Shown: one piece after another, positions 7,316-15,261 of the stretch
How the letters are laid out: each line of letters begins with the position of its first letter
How positions within the stretch are numbered: position 1 is the first letter of the stretch
Assembly (NCBI RefSeq): GCF_937890665.1
Contig: NZ_CALADU010000212.1
Location: 1 to 27,463 of the forward strand
DNA from: an uncultured Subdoligranulum sp.
Lineage (GTDB): Bacteria; Bacillota_A; Clostridia; Oscillospirales; Ruminococcaceae
Length of the DNA stretch: 27,463 bases
Direction of reading: 5' to 3'
Program-made: the position numbers and the translations under genes
The notes under the pieces: model-generated
Told to the model about the DNA's origin: nothing
What the model saw: the letters and a program-made list of their open reading frames with translations, nothing else
The model's database searches: none

Positions 7316-8842
7316 TTACTCGACGATGATGCTCTTACCGGTCATTTCCTCGGGGACGGGCAGGCCGATGTAGGGCAGCATGGTGGGTGCGATGTCCGCC
7401 AAGCAGCCGCCCTCGCGGAGCTTGACATCACCGGCGCCGATCACCGCAAAGGGCACCACGTTGGTGGTGTGGGCAGTGAAGGCGCTGCCGTCGGGATTCT
7501 CCATCTTTTCGGCATTGCCATGGTCGGCGGTCAGGAAGACCACGCCGCCCTGCGCCAGCACGGCATCCACCACTTCGCCCACGGCCTTGTCCACAGCCTC
7601 CACGGCCTTGACGGCGGCGTCAAACACACCGGTGTGGCCGACCATGTCGCAGTTGGCAAAGTTCAGGATGATGACGTCGTACTTGCCGCTCTCGATGCGG
7701 GCTTTGCACTCATCCGCCACCTCGTAGGCGCTCATCTCGGGCTTCAGGTCGTAGGTAGCCACCTTCGGGCTGGGGATCACCTTGCGGTCCTCGCCCTCGT
7801 AGGGAGCTTCCACGCCGCCGTTGAAAAAGAAGGTCACATGGGCATACTTCTCGGTCTCGGCGATACGCAGCTGGGTCTTGCCGTTCTTGGACAGGTACTC
7901 ACCCAGCACATTTTTCAGCTCTACCGGTGGGTAGGCCACTTCGCAGTTGGGCATGGTGGCGTCATACTCGGCCATGCAGACATAGTTCACATGCAGACGG
8001 CCGCCGCGGCGCTCAAAGCCCGTGAAGTCGTCGTCGCAGAAGACGCGAGTCATCTGGCGGGCACGGTCGGGACGGAAGTTCATGAAGATAACGGTGTCGC
8101 CGTTCTCCACACGGCCACCTTCGCAGGTAACCACCGGCACCACGAACTCGTCGGTCACATCGGCAGCATAGCTGGCATCGATGGCCTCCTGCGCGTTGGC
8201 GGCATGGTTGCCCTCACCGTAAACAAACGCCGCGTAGGCCTTTTCCTCACGGTCCCAGTTGTTGTCACGGTCCATGGCGTAGTAACGGCCGGTAACCGTG
8301 GCGATCTGGCCAATGCCCAGCTCATCCAGCTTTGCCTGCAAATCGGCCAAGAAGCCCTTGCCGCTGTGGGGGTCGGTGTCACGGCCGTCCATGATGCAGT
8401 GCAGGTAGACTTTCTGTGCGCCCATCTGCTTGGCCATATCCAGCACGCCGAACCAGTGGTCGGCATGGCTGTGAACGCCGCCGGTGCCCACCAGACCCAT
8501 CAGATGGATGGCCTTGCCGGCATCAATGGCTTTCTTCATGTTGTTGTAGAGCACGGGGTTCTTGACCATCTCGCCGTCCTGAATGGACTTGGTGATGAGG
8601 GTCAACTGCTGGTAGACAATGCGGCCGGCACCCATGTTGGTGTGACCCACCTCAGAGTTGCCCATCTGGCCGTCGGGCAGGCCCACCGCCATGCCGGAAG
8701 CATCGATGGTGGTCATGGGGTAGGTGGAAAAAATCTTATCCAGATTGGGTTTCTTAGCGGTGGTCACGGCATTGCCGAAAGTCTGGTCGGGAGTCCAGCC
8801 GAAACCATCCATAATGCAAAGAAGTACAGGCTTTTTGCTCAT
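7316..8842 (-). CDS. gpmI: 2,3-bisphosphoglycerate-independent phosphoglycerate mutase
   Basis: The 508-residue enzyme interconverts 3- and 2-phosphoglycerate using two manganese ions. Length and motifs are those of GpmI: the metal ligand D12 in IMDGFG, and the serine that carries the phosphate, S63 in GQMGNSEVGHTNMG. Further metal motifs are HSHADHW near residue 125, NFRPDRARQ, and the C-terminal TADHGNAE. Start: ATG at 8842 with AAGGAGA ten bases upstream. It is the last gene of the pgk-tpiA-gpmI cluster, separated from tpiA by a 102-base gap with a hairpin. No promoter of its own is evident. Confidence 0.97.
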   Translation of the reverse strand: MSKKPVLLCIMDGFGWTPDQTFGNAVTTAKKPNLDKIFSTYPMTTIDASGMAVGLPDGQMGNSEVGHTNMGAGRIVYQQLTLITKSIQDGEMVKNPVLYNNMKKAIDAGKAIHLMGLVGTGGVHSHADHWFGVLDMAKQMGAQKVYLHCIMDGRDTDPHSGKGFLADLQAKLDELGIGQIATVTGRYYAMDRDNNWDREEKAYAAFVYGEGNHAANAQEAIDASYAADVTDEFVVPVVTCEGGRVENGDTVIFMNFRPDRARQMTRVFCDDDFTGFERRGGRLHVNYVCMAEYDATMPNCEVAYPPVELKNVLGEYLSKNGKTQLRIAETEKYAHVTFFFNGGVEAPYEGEDRKVIPSPKVATYDLKPEMSAYEVADECKARIESGKYDVIILNFANCDMVGHTGVFDAAVKAVEAVDKAVGEVVDAVLAQGGVVFLTADHGNAEKMENPDGSAFTAHTTNVVPFAVIGAGDVKLREGGCLADIAPTMLPYIGLPVPEEMTGKSIIVE

Positions 8843-8889
8843 AAGAGTGTGATCTCCTTAGAATATTGAAAAATCTGAAAATGACAAAA

Positions 8890-8925
8890 GAGGGCCCGGC
8901 AGCTCACCGGGAGCCGCCGGAACTC
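8890..8925 (-). terminator. Hairpin between tpiA and gpmI
   Basis: CCGGCAGCTC (8896-8905) and GAGCCGCCGG (8911-8920) form a ten-pair stem with one mismatch, and GAG/CTC at 8890-8892 and 8923-8925 can extend it. On the minus strand it is followed by four T. It may stop part of the transcription or set an RNA end. Confidence 0.5.
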
Positions 8926-8944
8926 TCCTTACGTTAGGGGAAAA

Positions 8945-9715
8945 TCAGCCCTTGCTGGCTGCGTCCACGATGATGGCAAACTGGTCTGCCTTCAGGGAGG
9001 CACCGCCGATCAGGCCGCCGTCCACGTCGGGCTTGCTGAGCAGCTCTTCGGCGTTCTTGGCATTCATGCTGCCGCCGTACTGCACGGTCAGCGCCTTGGC
9101 AGCGTCCTCACCATAGAGTTCGCCCACCACCTTGCGGATGGCCGCGCAGACTTCCTGTGCCTGATCCGCCGTAGCGGTCTTGCCGGTGCCGATGGCCCAG
9201 ATGGGCTCATAAGCGATGACCACGTTCTTCAGCTCTTCCGCCGTAACGCCATTCAGCGCGATCTTGACCTGCATGCGGACCAATTCTTCGGTAACACCCT
9301 GCTCACGCTGGGCCAAGCTCTCGCCCACGCAGATGATGGGTTTCAGACCACCGGCCAGCGCAGCACGAGCACGCTTGTTGACGGTCTCGTCGGTCTCAGC
9401 AAAGTACTGACGGCGCTCGCTGTGGCCGATGACCACATACTCCACGCCCAGATCGGTGAGCATGTCGGCCGAGATCTCACCGGTAAAGGCACCGGACTTC
9501 TCGAAGTGGACGTTCTCAGCACCCACATGGATGTTGGTGCCGCTGCACTTGGCCACTGCCACGCACAGGTCGGTGAAAGGAACGCAGATGACCACTTCGC
9601 AGTTGGCGCCCTGCACAGCGGGAACCAACGCGTCGATCAGGTGGCCTGCGTCGGTGGGGGTCATGTTCATTTTCCAGTTGCCGGCAATAATGGCTTTACG
9701 ATTCTGCTTATCCAT
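8945..9715 (-). CDS. tpiA: Triosephosphate isomerase
   Basis: The 256-residue TIM-barrel enzyme interconverts dihydroxyacetone phosphate and glyceraldehyde 3-phosphate. The catalytic residues are all visible: K15 in GNWKMN, H98 in VIGHSERR and E170 in AYEPIWAIGTGK, plus the phosphate-binding YGGSMN and IGGASL segments near the end. Start: ATG at 9715 with GGAAGGAG upstream. It follows pgk after 83 bases that contain a strong terminator. No convincing promoter lies between that terminator and tpiA, so it seems to rely on read-through. Confidence 0.98.
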   Translation of the reverse strand: MDKQNRKAIIAGNWKMNMTPTDAGHLIDALVPAVQGANCEVVICVPFTDLCVAVAKCSGTNIHVGAENVHFEKSGAFTGEISADMLTDLGVEYVVIGHSERRQYFAETDETVNKRARAALAGGLKPIICVGESLAQREQGVTEELVRMQVKIALNGVTAEELKNVVIAYEPIWAIGTGKTATADQAQEVCAAIRKVVGELYGEDAAKALTVQYGGSMNAKNAEELLSKPDVDGGLIGGASLKADQFAIIVDAASKG

Positions 9716-9758
9716 GATAAAACTCCTTCCGAATCATTTCCGAATACGGGAAATCCCC

Positions 9759-9790
9759 AAAAAGGGCGCGGCGGCCGTGCCGCCGCGCCC
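9759..9790 (-). terminator. Strong terminator between pgk and tpiA
   Basis: GGGCGCGGCGGC (9764-9775), loop CGT and GCCGCCGCGCCC (9779-9790) form a perfect 12-bp GC-only stem. On the minus strand it is followed at once by five T (9763-9759). It is a textbook intrinsic terminator in the middle of a glycolytic cluster. Confidence 0.85.
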
Positions 9791-9798
9791 TGCGGTTT

Positions 9799-11007
9799 TT
9801 ACGCGTTCTGGATAACGGCAATGCCGGGCAGTTCCTTGCCCTCGAGGTACTCGAGAGAGGCGCCGCCGCCAGTGGAGATGTGGGTCATCTTGTCGCCCAG
9901 ACCCATCTGCTGCACAGCAGCCGCGCTGTCGCCGCCGCCGATGACAGTGGTAGCGTCGCTCTCGGCCATAGCCTTGGCAACAGCCAGCGTGCCTTCCGCC
10001 AGCGTCGGGTTCTCGAACACGCCCATGGGGCCGTTCCAAACCACGGTCTTGCTGGCCTTGACGGCATCGGCAAAGAGCTTCATGGTCTCGGGACCGATGT
10101 CGCAGCCTTCCATGTCAGCGGGGATAGCGGTGACGGGAACCACCTTGGTCTCCACCGGAGCATCGATGGGATCGGGGAAGTTGGTCACGCAAGCGGTATC
10201 CACAGGCAGAAGCAGCTTGACGCCCTTCTCCTTGGCCTTGGCCATCATTTCCTTGCAGTAATCGATCTTGGTGTCATCGCACAGGCTCTTGCCGATCTCG
10301 TAGCCCTCTGCCTTCAGGAAGGTGTAGGCCATGCCGCCACCGATGATCAGGGTGTCGACCTTCTCCAGCAAGTTGGAGATAACATTGAGCTTGTCCGCCA
10401 CTTTGGCACCGCCCAGAATGGCAGTGAAGGGACGCACGGGATCATTCACGGCGTTGCCGAGGTACTTGATTTCCTTCTCCATCAGGTAACCGACAGCGGT
10501 ATCCTTGACGAACTCGGTCACACCGGCAGTGGAGCAGTGGGCGCGATGGCAGGAGCCGAAAGCATCGTCCACATAAGCATCGGCCAAGCTGGCCAGATCC
10601 TTGCTGAACTCGGGCAGGTTCTTGGTCTCTTCCTTACGGAAACGGGTGTTCTGCAGCAGCACCACGTCGCCATCGTTCATGGTGGCAACAGCGGCCTTCG
10701 CCTGTGCGCCCACGACCTCGTCGTCATCGGCGAACTGGACGGGCTGGCCCAGCTTCTCGCTCAGGCGAACCGCAACGGGGGCCAAGCTGAACTTTGCCTC
10801 GGGGCCGTTCTTCGGCTTGCCCAGATGGCTGCACAGAATGACCTTGGCGCCGTCGTTGATCAACTTCTTGATCGTGGGCAGCGCAGCGTTGATACGGTTA
10901 TCGTTGGTGATGACGCCGTCCTTCATGGGGACGTTGAAGTCACAACGGACGAGAACGCGCTTGCCAGCGTAATTTTCATCATCAATGGTCTTTTTACCCA
11001 AACCCAT
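9799..11007 (-). CDS. pgk: Phosphoglycerate kinase
   Basis: The 402-residue two-domain enzyme makes ATP from ADP and 1,3-bisphosphoglycerate. It has the N-terminal [11 protein letters not shown] and DNRI substrate motifs, the LCSHLGKPK loop near residue 60, the nucleotide-site segments [13 protein letters not shown] and WNGPMGVFE, and the C-terminal GGGDSAAA and STGGGASLE loops. Start: ATG at 11007 with GAGAGGAGC upstream. It has its own strong promoter at 11079-11107 and a leader with a small hairpin. It heads pgk-tpiA-gpmI; the glyceraldehyde-3-phosphate dehydrogenase and enolase genes are not in this window. Confidence 0.98.
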   Translation of the reverse strand: MGLGKKTIDDENYAGKRVLVRCDFNVPMKDGVITNDNRINAALPTIKKLINDGAKVILCSHLGKPKNGPEAKFSLAPVAVRLSEKLGQPVQFADDDEVVGAQAKAAVATMNDGDVVLLQNTRFRKEETKNLPEFSKDLASLADAYVDDAFGSCHRAHCSTAGVTEFVKDTAVGYLMEKEIKYLGNAVNDPVRPFTAILGGAKVADKLNVISNLLEKVDTLIIGGGMAYTFLKAEGYEIGKSLCDDTKIDYCKEMMAKAKEKGVKLLLPVDTACVTNFPDPIDAPVETKVVPVTAIPADMEGCDIGPETMKLFADAVKASKTVVWNGPMGVFENPTLAEGTLAVAKAMAESDATTVIGGGDSAAAVQQMGLGDKMTHISTGGGASLEYLEGKELPGIAVIQNA

Positions 11008-11042
11008 AGTAAAAGCTCCTCTCGGTATGTTTTACAATTTGT

Positions 11043-11076
11043 TTTTGTCAGGGCACGATGCCCTAATGGCCTGACT
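11043..11076 (-). promoter_or_regulatory. Hairpin at the 5' end of the pgk mRNA
   Basis: Just past the expected start of transcription the leader reads GTCA, then AGGGC-ATCGT-GCCCT, then GAC. The inner AGGGC/GCCCT stem can be closed by GTCA/TGAC with a bulge. A 5'-terminal stem often protects an mRNA; that role is inferred. Confidence 0.35.
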
Positions 11077-11078
11077 CT

Positions 11079-11107
11079 ATTATACGCACAAACCGGCTTT
11101 TGCGCAA
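11079..11107 (-). promoter_or_regulatory. Promoter for pgk
   Basis: On the minus strand TTGCGC (11107-11102), a 17-base spacer and TATAAT (11084-11079). The start codon is 72 bases downstream of the -10 box. Confidence 0.8.
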
Positions 11108-11162
11108 GATGTTTTTGATATTTTTTTAACTGCCCTTGCCGCAAAACCAAACCGCGGTGCCA

Positions 11163-11858
11163 TTATTTTTTAGGCGAAAGCACCGAAACAAAGTCAAACC
11201 GCTTGTCCAGCAGGTTGCCGAAGAACCCGGCCAGACGACCATAACTCAGCGCACCGATGACGGTACCTACGCCAATGCCCTGCAGGTTGTGCATGACCCC
11301 TGCAGTCAGCACCACCGAGAGCGCCACACAGGTCAGGTCCATCGTCGTCTTGACCTTGGGGTAGGGTTTGTGGATGATCTCGGACAAATCCCGGGCGAAA
11401 AGGTCGGTGGGGATGATGGGCAGCTTGCAGCGGTTGGACAGCGCAATGCCGAAGCCCACAATGGGGCAGCTGAGGGCGAAATAGACGATCCGCCATCCCA
11501 GCGTATAGGGCAGCGTGGGCAGCCATGCGCCGAAAACGTCCAGCAGCGTGCCAAAGACAAACCCTACCACAAAACCAAACAGATAGGACGGCACAAATTT
11601 GCGCCGCAGCAGCATCAGTGTCAGGACCAGTACCCCCTGAAACAGGTAGGTCCAAGTGCCCAGCGTCAGGAACGGAAAAACCAGCGAAATAGCGTAGGGA
11701 AAACTGGATACCGGCGAGATACCCAGCCCCGCATAGACGGTAGTGGCCACGGCAAAGCTATTGATGGTCACTGCCACCGCCAGCGCCAGTTCGCCGCGCA
11801 GGGTATACCGTTTGGGGGTCGCCGTTTGGTTTTTGGGTTGTATCGTTTGTGTCTGCAT
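11163..11858 (-). CDS. YczE/YitT-type integral membrane protein
   Basis: The 231-residue protein has about five to six membrane helices. The pattern of a GISPVSSFPYA loop after helix 1, helix 2 with WTYLFQG, a basic RRKF loop, then SYLFGFVVGFVFGTLLD, resembles the YczE/YyaS/YitT-like families (DUF6198 group). Its transport or other role is unknown. Start: ATG at 11858; GGAAGG lies about 12 bases upstream, which is a little far. It has its own promoter and diverges from the YihY-family gene. It ends 155 bases before pgk, with no strong terminator between them. Confidence 0.7.
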   Translation of the reverse strand: MQTQTIQPKNQTATPKRYTLRGELALAVAVTINSFAVATTVYAGLGISPVSSFPYAISLVFPFLTLGTWTYLFQGVLVLTLMLLRRKFVPSYLFGFVVGFVFGTLLDVFGAWLPTLPYTLGWRIVYFALSCPIVGFGIALSNRCKLPIIPTDLFARDLSEIIHKPYPKVKTTMDLTCVALSVVLTAGVMHNLQGIGVGTVIGALSYGRLAGFFGNLLDKRFDFVSVLSPKK

Positions 11859-11931
11859 GAAAGTACACGTCTTCCTTTCCCGAATCTCTCTTGAAAAGCA
11901 GGAACCATTTCTTTTCCTACCATGTAACTAT

Positions 11932-11960
11932 ACTATATGCCGTTTGCCGTCGTTTGGCAA
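11932..11960 (-). promoter_or_regulatory. Promoter for the YczE-type gene
   Basis: On the minus strand TTGCCA (11960-11955), a 17-base spacer and TATAGT (11937-11932), 73 bases before the start codon. Confidence 0.7.
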
Positions 11961-12003
11961 GGTCAAATTCGGCACGTTCGATGTCCCTTTTGTCCGTCTG
12001 GCG

Positions 12004-12032
12004 TTGCTTTTGGGTGGGTTGCATATTATAAT
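12004..12032 (+). promoter_or_regulatory. Promoter for the YihY-acyltransferase unit
   Basis: TTGCTT (12004-12009), a 17-base spacer and a perfect TATAAT (12027-12032), 50 bases before the start of the YihY-family gene. It is back to back with the promoter at 11932-11960. Confidence 0.75.
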
Positions 12033-12082
12033 GAGAAAAACAACTTTGTGCACCGGCTGCCGGAAGGGAGGTTTCACCCTGC

Positions 12083-12928
12083 ATGAAACCGAAATTACAG
12101 CGCGCCAAAGAGATGACCTTTGGGATTCTGGGTCCTTTTTTGGGCCAAAACATGCCGATTTTTGCAGGCTGTGCCACCTTATTCTTGCTGATGGCCTCTT
12201 TCCCTTTATTGATCTGGGTACTGGTCATCGTCAACCATCTGCCCGGTTACTCCGTCACCGATGTGGCAGACCTGCTCTACCAATTTTTGCCGCAGGTCCC
12301 GGAAATTCAAGACACCGTGCTGGATGTGCTGAACAACCTGAGTTTGCAGTCCACCACCTTTGTGGCCTCTTTTGCTGCCATCACCACCCTGTATTCCGCT
12401 TCCAGCGGGATGTATGCCGTACAAAAGGGGCTGCAGCGATTGACGCCGGGGGCCCGGTTCACCTTGTATGACCGACTGCTGGCACTGCTTTACACCGTGG
12501 TGTTCGTGGGACTGCTGCTGGTGGTCCTGCTGCTGCAAGGTTTGAGCTCCATCTTCCGGCCGCTGAGCGAACTGCTGTCCCCCACGTCCCAGTGGCAGGG
12601 CGTGCTGGAATGGTTCCGCCACTGGATCAATTTCAGCGACTTGATCTCTATTCCCGTCCTCTTTGTGCTGATTTTGCTGATTTATACCTTCGTGCCCGGC
12701 GGCAAGCGTCCGCTGCGCCGCCAATGGCCCGGCGCGGCGTTCACCACCGCGGGGTGGGTCCTGTTCTCCCACATTTTTTCGTTTTATATCGTGCATTTCT
12801 GGAAGTTGTCTTATATCTACGGATCTTTGACCGCCATCATCCTGATGATCCTTTGGCTGGATATCATCATCAACCTGCTCTTTTTGGGCGCGGCGCTGAA
12901 CGCAGCTCTGCACCGCAAACTGCCCTGA
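12083..12928 (+). CDS. YihY/BrkB-family inner-membrane protein
   Basis: The 281-residue protein has six membrane segments and the layout of the YihY/BrkB (UPF0761) family. Signs are the small-residue-rich first helix with ATLFLLMASFP, a central basic loop KGLQRL, a PGGKRPLRRQWPGA loop between helices 4 and 5, and the terminal YGSLTAIILMILWL then LFLGAALNAAL. The family was once called ribonuclease BN in error; its real function is not settled. Start: ATG at 12083 with GGGAGG about 12 bases upstream. It is followed after 25 bases by an acyltransferase gene. Confidence 0.88.
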   Translation: MKPKLQRAKEMTFGILGPFLGQNMPIFAGCATLFLLMASFPLLIWVLVIVNHLPGYSVTDVADLLYQFLPQVPEIQDTVLDVLNNLSLQSTTFVASFAAITTLYSASSGMYAVQKGLQRLTPGARFTLYDRLLALLYTVVFVGLLLVVLLLQGLSSIFRPLSELLSPTSQWQGVLEWFRHWINFSDLISIPVLFVLILLIYTFVPGGKRPLRRQWPGAAFTTAGWVLFSHIFSFYIVHFWKLSYIYGSLTAIILMILWLDIIINLLFLGAALNAALHRKLP

Positions 12929-12953
12929 TTACTTCGACAAGGAAGGAAACACT

Positions 12954-13961
12954 ATGCTGAAAACCCCCGCCCAGTACCGCCCCGGGCTGGATGTGATCCG
13001 TTTGGCCGCGCTGCTGCCGGTACTGTGCTACCATTTCTGCATCGAGGCCGCCCGTCTGGGCTTTGCCGTCCCCGCCATCTTGGTGGGGCGCGGTATGGCT
13101 GACTGGGTGGAAATCGGTCTGGCTTGGTTCTTCTTGTTGTCCGGTGCGGCACTCTGCCTGCAATGGCAGGGGCGCTTTCGCTGGCGCCCCTATCTGGTAG
13201 GGCGCGCCGCAGCCATGTACCCCGCTTTCTGGTTAGGATTCGCCGTGCTGTTCATCTACGGCGAGATCCTCCACGGCAACAACGCCCAGATTCCCCGCTG
13301 GCGGGTGATTTTTTCCGTTCTGGGTGTGGATGGCTACCTAGCGCCGGTGACCCCCACCTTTTACAAAATCGGAGAATGGTTTCTCGGTGTCATTCTGCTG
13401 CTCTATCTGGTCTTTCCACTGCTTTTGTGGTGCATGGACCGCCCCCTTCGCCGCCGCATTCTGCTGACTGCTCTGGTGGCCTTGCAGCTCCTCTGGCCGG
13501 CCCTTTGCCCTGCCCCGTTCGAGGCCGGGCATACCGTGCTGGGCCGCCTGCCCGCCTTTGCTTTGGGGGTGTGGTTCGGCACATTGCTGCGGCAAAACCG
13601 CACGGTCCTGCCCCGCGTTCTATGGGCACTGGCAGCCTTCCCGCTGCTGTGGGTCCCCGCCGTTCCCCGGCTGGCCGTCTTGCTGACGATTTCCGTCCCG
13701 CTGTTCTGGGTAGTCTACGCCCTTGGGCAGCGGTTGCCCCAGCGGTACTGGAGGCTGCTTCGCCGCCCCGCCGCTTGGTCCTACGGTGTCTACCTTGTAC
13801 ATCATGTGCTGCTGACGCTGGTACTGCTGCCCGCCGCAGCCCGGTTGGGCTGGCCGCTGCCGGTTTGGCTGCCGGTTTTCTTCCTTGTCAGTTTTGCGCT
13901 GGCCGCTCTGCTGACGGCACTGGCTGCGCCTTTCGCCCGTCTGATCAAACGGGCCGCTTGA
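12954..13961 (+). CDS. Acyltransferase family 3 (OafA/WecH-like) membrane protein
   Basis: The 335-residue protein has about ten membrane helices. It opens with RPGLDVIRLAALLPVLCYH, where the histidine at the end of helix 1 is the likely catalytic residue of this family, and continues with AWFFLLSGAAL and RAAAMYPAFW. These features mark acyltransferase 3 proteins, which move acetyl or other acyl groups onto sugars of cell-surface glycans. The acceptor is unknown. Start: ATG at 12954 with AAGGAAGGA upstream. It is probably co-transcribed with the YihY-family gene and ends at a strong terminator. Confidence 0.88.
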   Translation: MLKTPAQYRPGLDVIRLAALLPVLCYHFCIEAARLGFAVPAILVGRGMADWVEIGLAWFFLLSGAALCLQWQGRFRWRPYLVGRAAAMYPAFWLGFAVLFIYGEILHGNNAQIPRWRVIFSVLGVDGYLAPVTPTFYKIGEWFLGVILLLYLVFPLLLWCMDRPLRRRILLTALVALQLLWPALCPAPFEAGHTVLGRLPAFALGVWFGTLLRQNRTVLPRVLWALAAFPLLWVPAVPRLAVLLTISVPLFWVVYALGQRLPQRYWRLLRRPAAWSYGVYLVHHVLLTLVLLPAAARLGWPLPVWLPVFFLVSFALAALLTALAAPFARLIKRAA

Positions 13962-13967
13962 ACCAAC

Positions 13968-14004
13968 AAAAAACCACGGATGCCGACAGCATCCGTGGTT
14001 TTTT
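13968..14004. terminator. Strong bidirectional terminator
   Basis: Six A, CCACGGATGC (13974-13983), loop CGACA, GCATCCGTGG (13989-13998) and six T. It serves the acyltransferase gene on the plus strand and the AlkZ-like gene on the minus strand; its T run touches the latter's stop codon. Confidence 0.92.
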
Positions 14005-15205
14005 AGTTTTCCACCACAAGTTTTTTCAACGGCAATTCCCGAAACGCCGCGTAGGCCTCCGCCCGTTGGCGCAGACGCCGAAGGGCATCCTCCGGCAAGG
14101 GTTCGAAGGAGGTCAGTGTGATTTCCATACCCTGCGGCAGGCTTTTTCCTTTCCAGATCCCTACCACACGGCCATCCTGTAAGATCACATTGGGGTTGGC
14201 CACCGTGCGCCATACCTGCCGCTGCAAGGCTGCATCCTCCAGCAGTAAATCATGGTCCCGGGCATCCAGATACGGGTCATGTGCCCCCAACAGCGCCCAC
14301 CTTTCTTCGGGTGGCTGTACCTGCAGCAGCGCCGGCAGATCCTCCGCCAGAAGATAGGCGCGCTTGCCCGCTTTCTGCACCGGAACGCACTCCGACGCTA
14401 CCGTTTGCCACAATCACTTGGTTTGCTGCGGGCTGCTGCCCAGCCAAAGGGCAAACTCGGCCCGCGTGGCCGGACCATAGGCATGCAAAAACTTGCGCAC
14501 CAGTGCCGCTTCTGCCGAAGGCGTGGCGACAAGCGGTTTCCCGACCCACGAGGTATACCCCGTAAAGGTGGGGTGGATCCCCTGCCGGGCACCAAATACC
14601 ACCTGCCCCAAGAAGGCGCAGGGGCGCAGCGCGAAGGATACCACCGCCCCACCTACGCTTTGCCGGTCCGGTCGGCCATACAAAGAGGGTGCGTTCCATC
14701 TTTCCCGCAGTGCGGCGGGCAATCCGTCCGCCACCCGGGCGGCAAGCACCCGGTCCAGTTCTTCTTTGGTAGTCACGGTATGGCCGTCCAGCCAGACAGC
14801 CGCCTGCCGTACCAGAGACAGCGCTTCTTCCCACTCCATGCCCAGAAAATCCAGTGCCAGCGTAACGCCCCGGGTGTAGATCCATGGTTCCTCCCCCGGG
14901 CGGGCCGCCAATGCCGAGAGGAAAACCGCGCTTTCCTGCGTGGGAAAAACCACCGGTACGCCGCGATAGCTCCATGCTTGCAGCAGGGTCTTTTTCTCTT
15001 CCAGCGCCTGCCGCAAAAGTGGGCGGGAAATCCCTTCCAACCGGGCAAACAGAGCGGTTTCCCATCCGCCGGGCGGTGAATTTTGCAGTCCACAAACGCC
15101 GGCGGCGGCCAACAAAGTGTCCGACGGAGCGAGGCGGTCCAAATGGTGGGCTGCCAGACGATACCATCGCACCTGCTGTGCCGTTACCGTATAGGCCTCT
15201 GCCAT
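14003..15205 (-). pseudogene. AlkZ-like winged-helix protein gene, broken by an in-frame TGA
   Basis: The joined frame of about 400 codons looks like the HTH_42/AlkZ winged-helix family, whose studied members are DNA glycosylases acting on alkylated or cross-linked DNA. Codon 264 is TGA (minus strand, 14416-14414) and the frame then continues with LWQTVASECVPV, with no shift. By memory of homologues an arginine is expected there, so one CGA-to-TGA change explains it. The first part (263 residues) ends just after the segment AEFALWLG; the remaining 136 codons complete the domain. The N-terminal motif that is Q-x-Q in AlkZ enzymes reads Q41-N-S43 here. The start is ATG at 15205 with AGGAGGGAG upstream, not the ATG at 15247. 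It follows the pullulanase gene. Confidence 0.7.
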
Positions 15206-15223
15206 AGAGGGCTCCCTCCTGTC

Positions 15224-15253
15224 AAAACAGCGTGTACCGTAGGGCACACGCTG
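15224..15253 (-). terminator. Terminator after the pullulanase gene
   Basis: CAGCGTGT (15228-15235) pairs with ACACGCTG (15246-15253). On the minus strand it is followed by four T. It lies between the pullulanase stop and the AlkZ-like start. Confidence 0.65.
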
Positions 15254-15261
15254 CTGCGTTT

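Noticed and set aside
7190..8869. A 559-codon plus-strand open frame
   Set aside because: It is antisense to gpmI, with low-complexity His/Val/Gly-rich sequence and no ribosome site.
9880..11118. A 412-codon plus-strand open frame
   Set aside because: It is antisense to pgk, which carries all family motifs; the frame has no family features.
14414..14416. TGA as a selenocysteine or recoded codon
   Set aside because: The expected residue is probably arginine, not cysteine, no selenocysteine insertion hairpin was recognised just after it, and other genes in the window use TGA as a normal stop.
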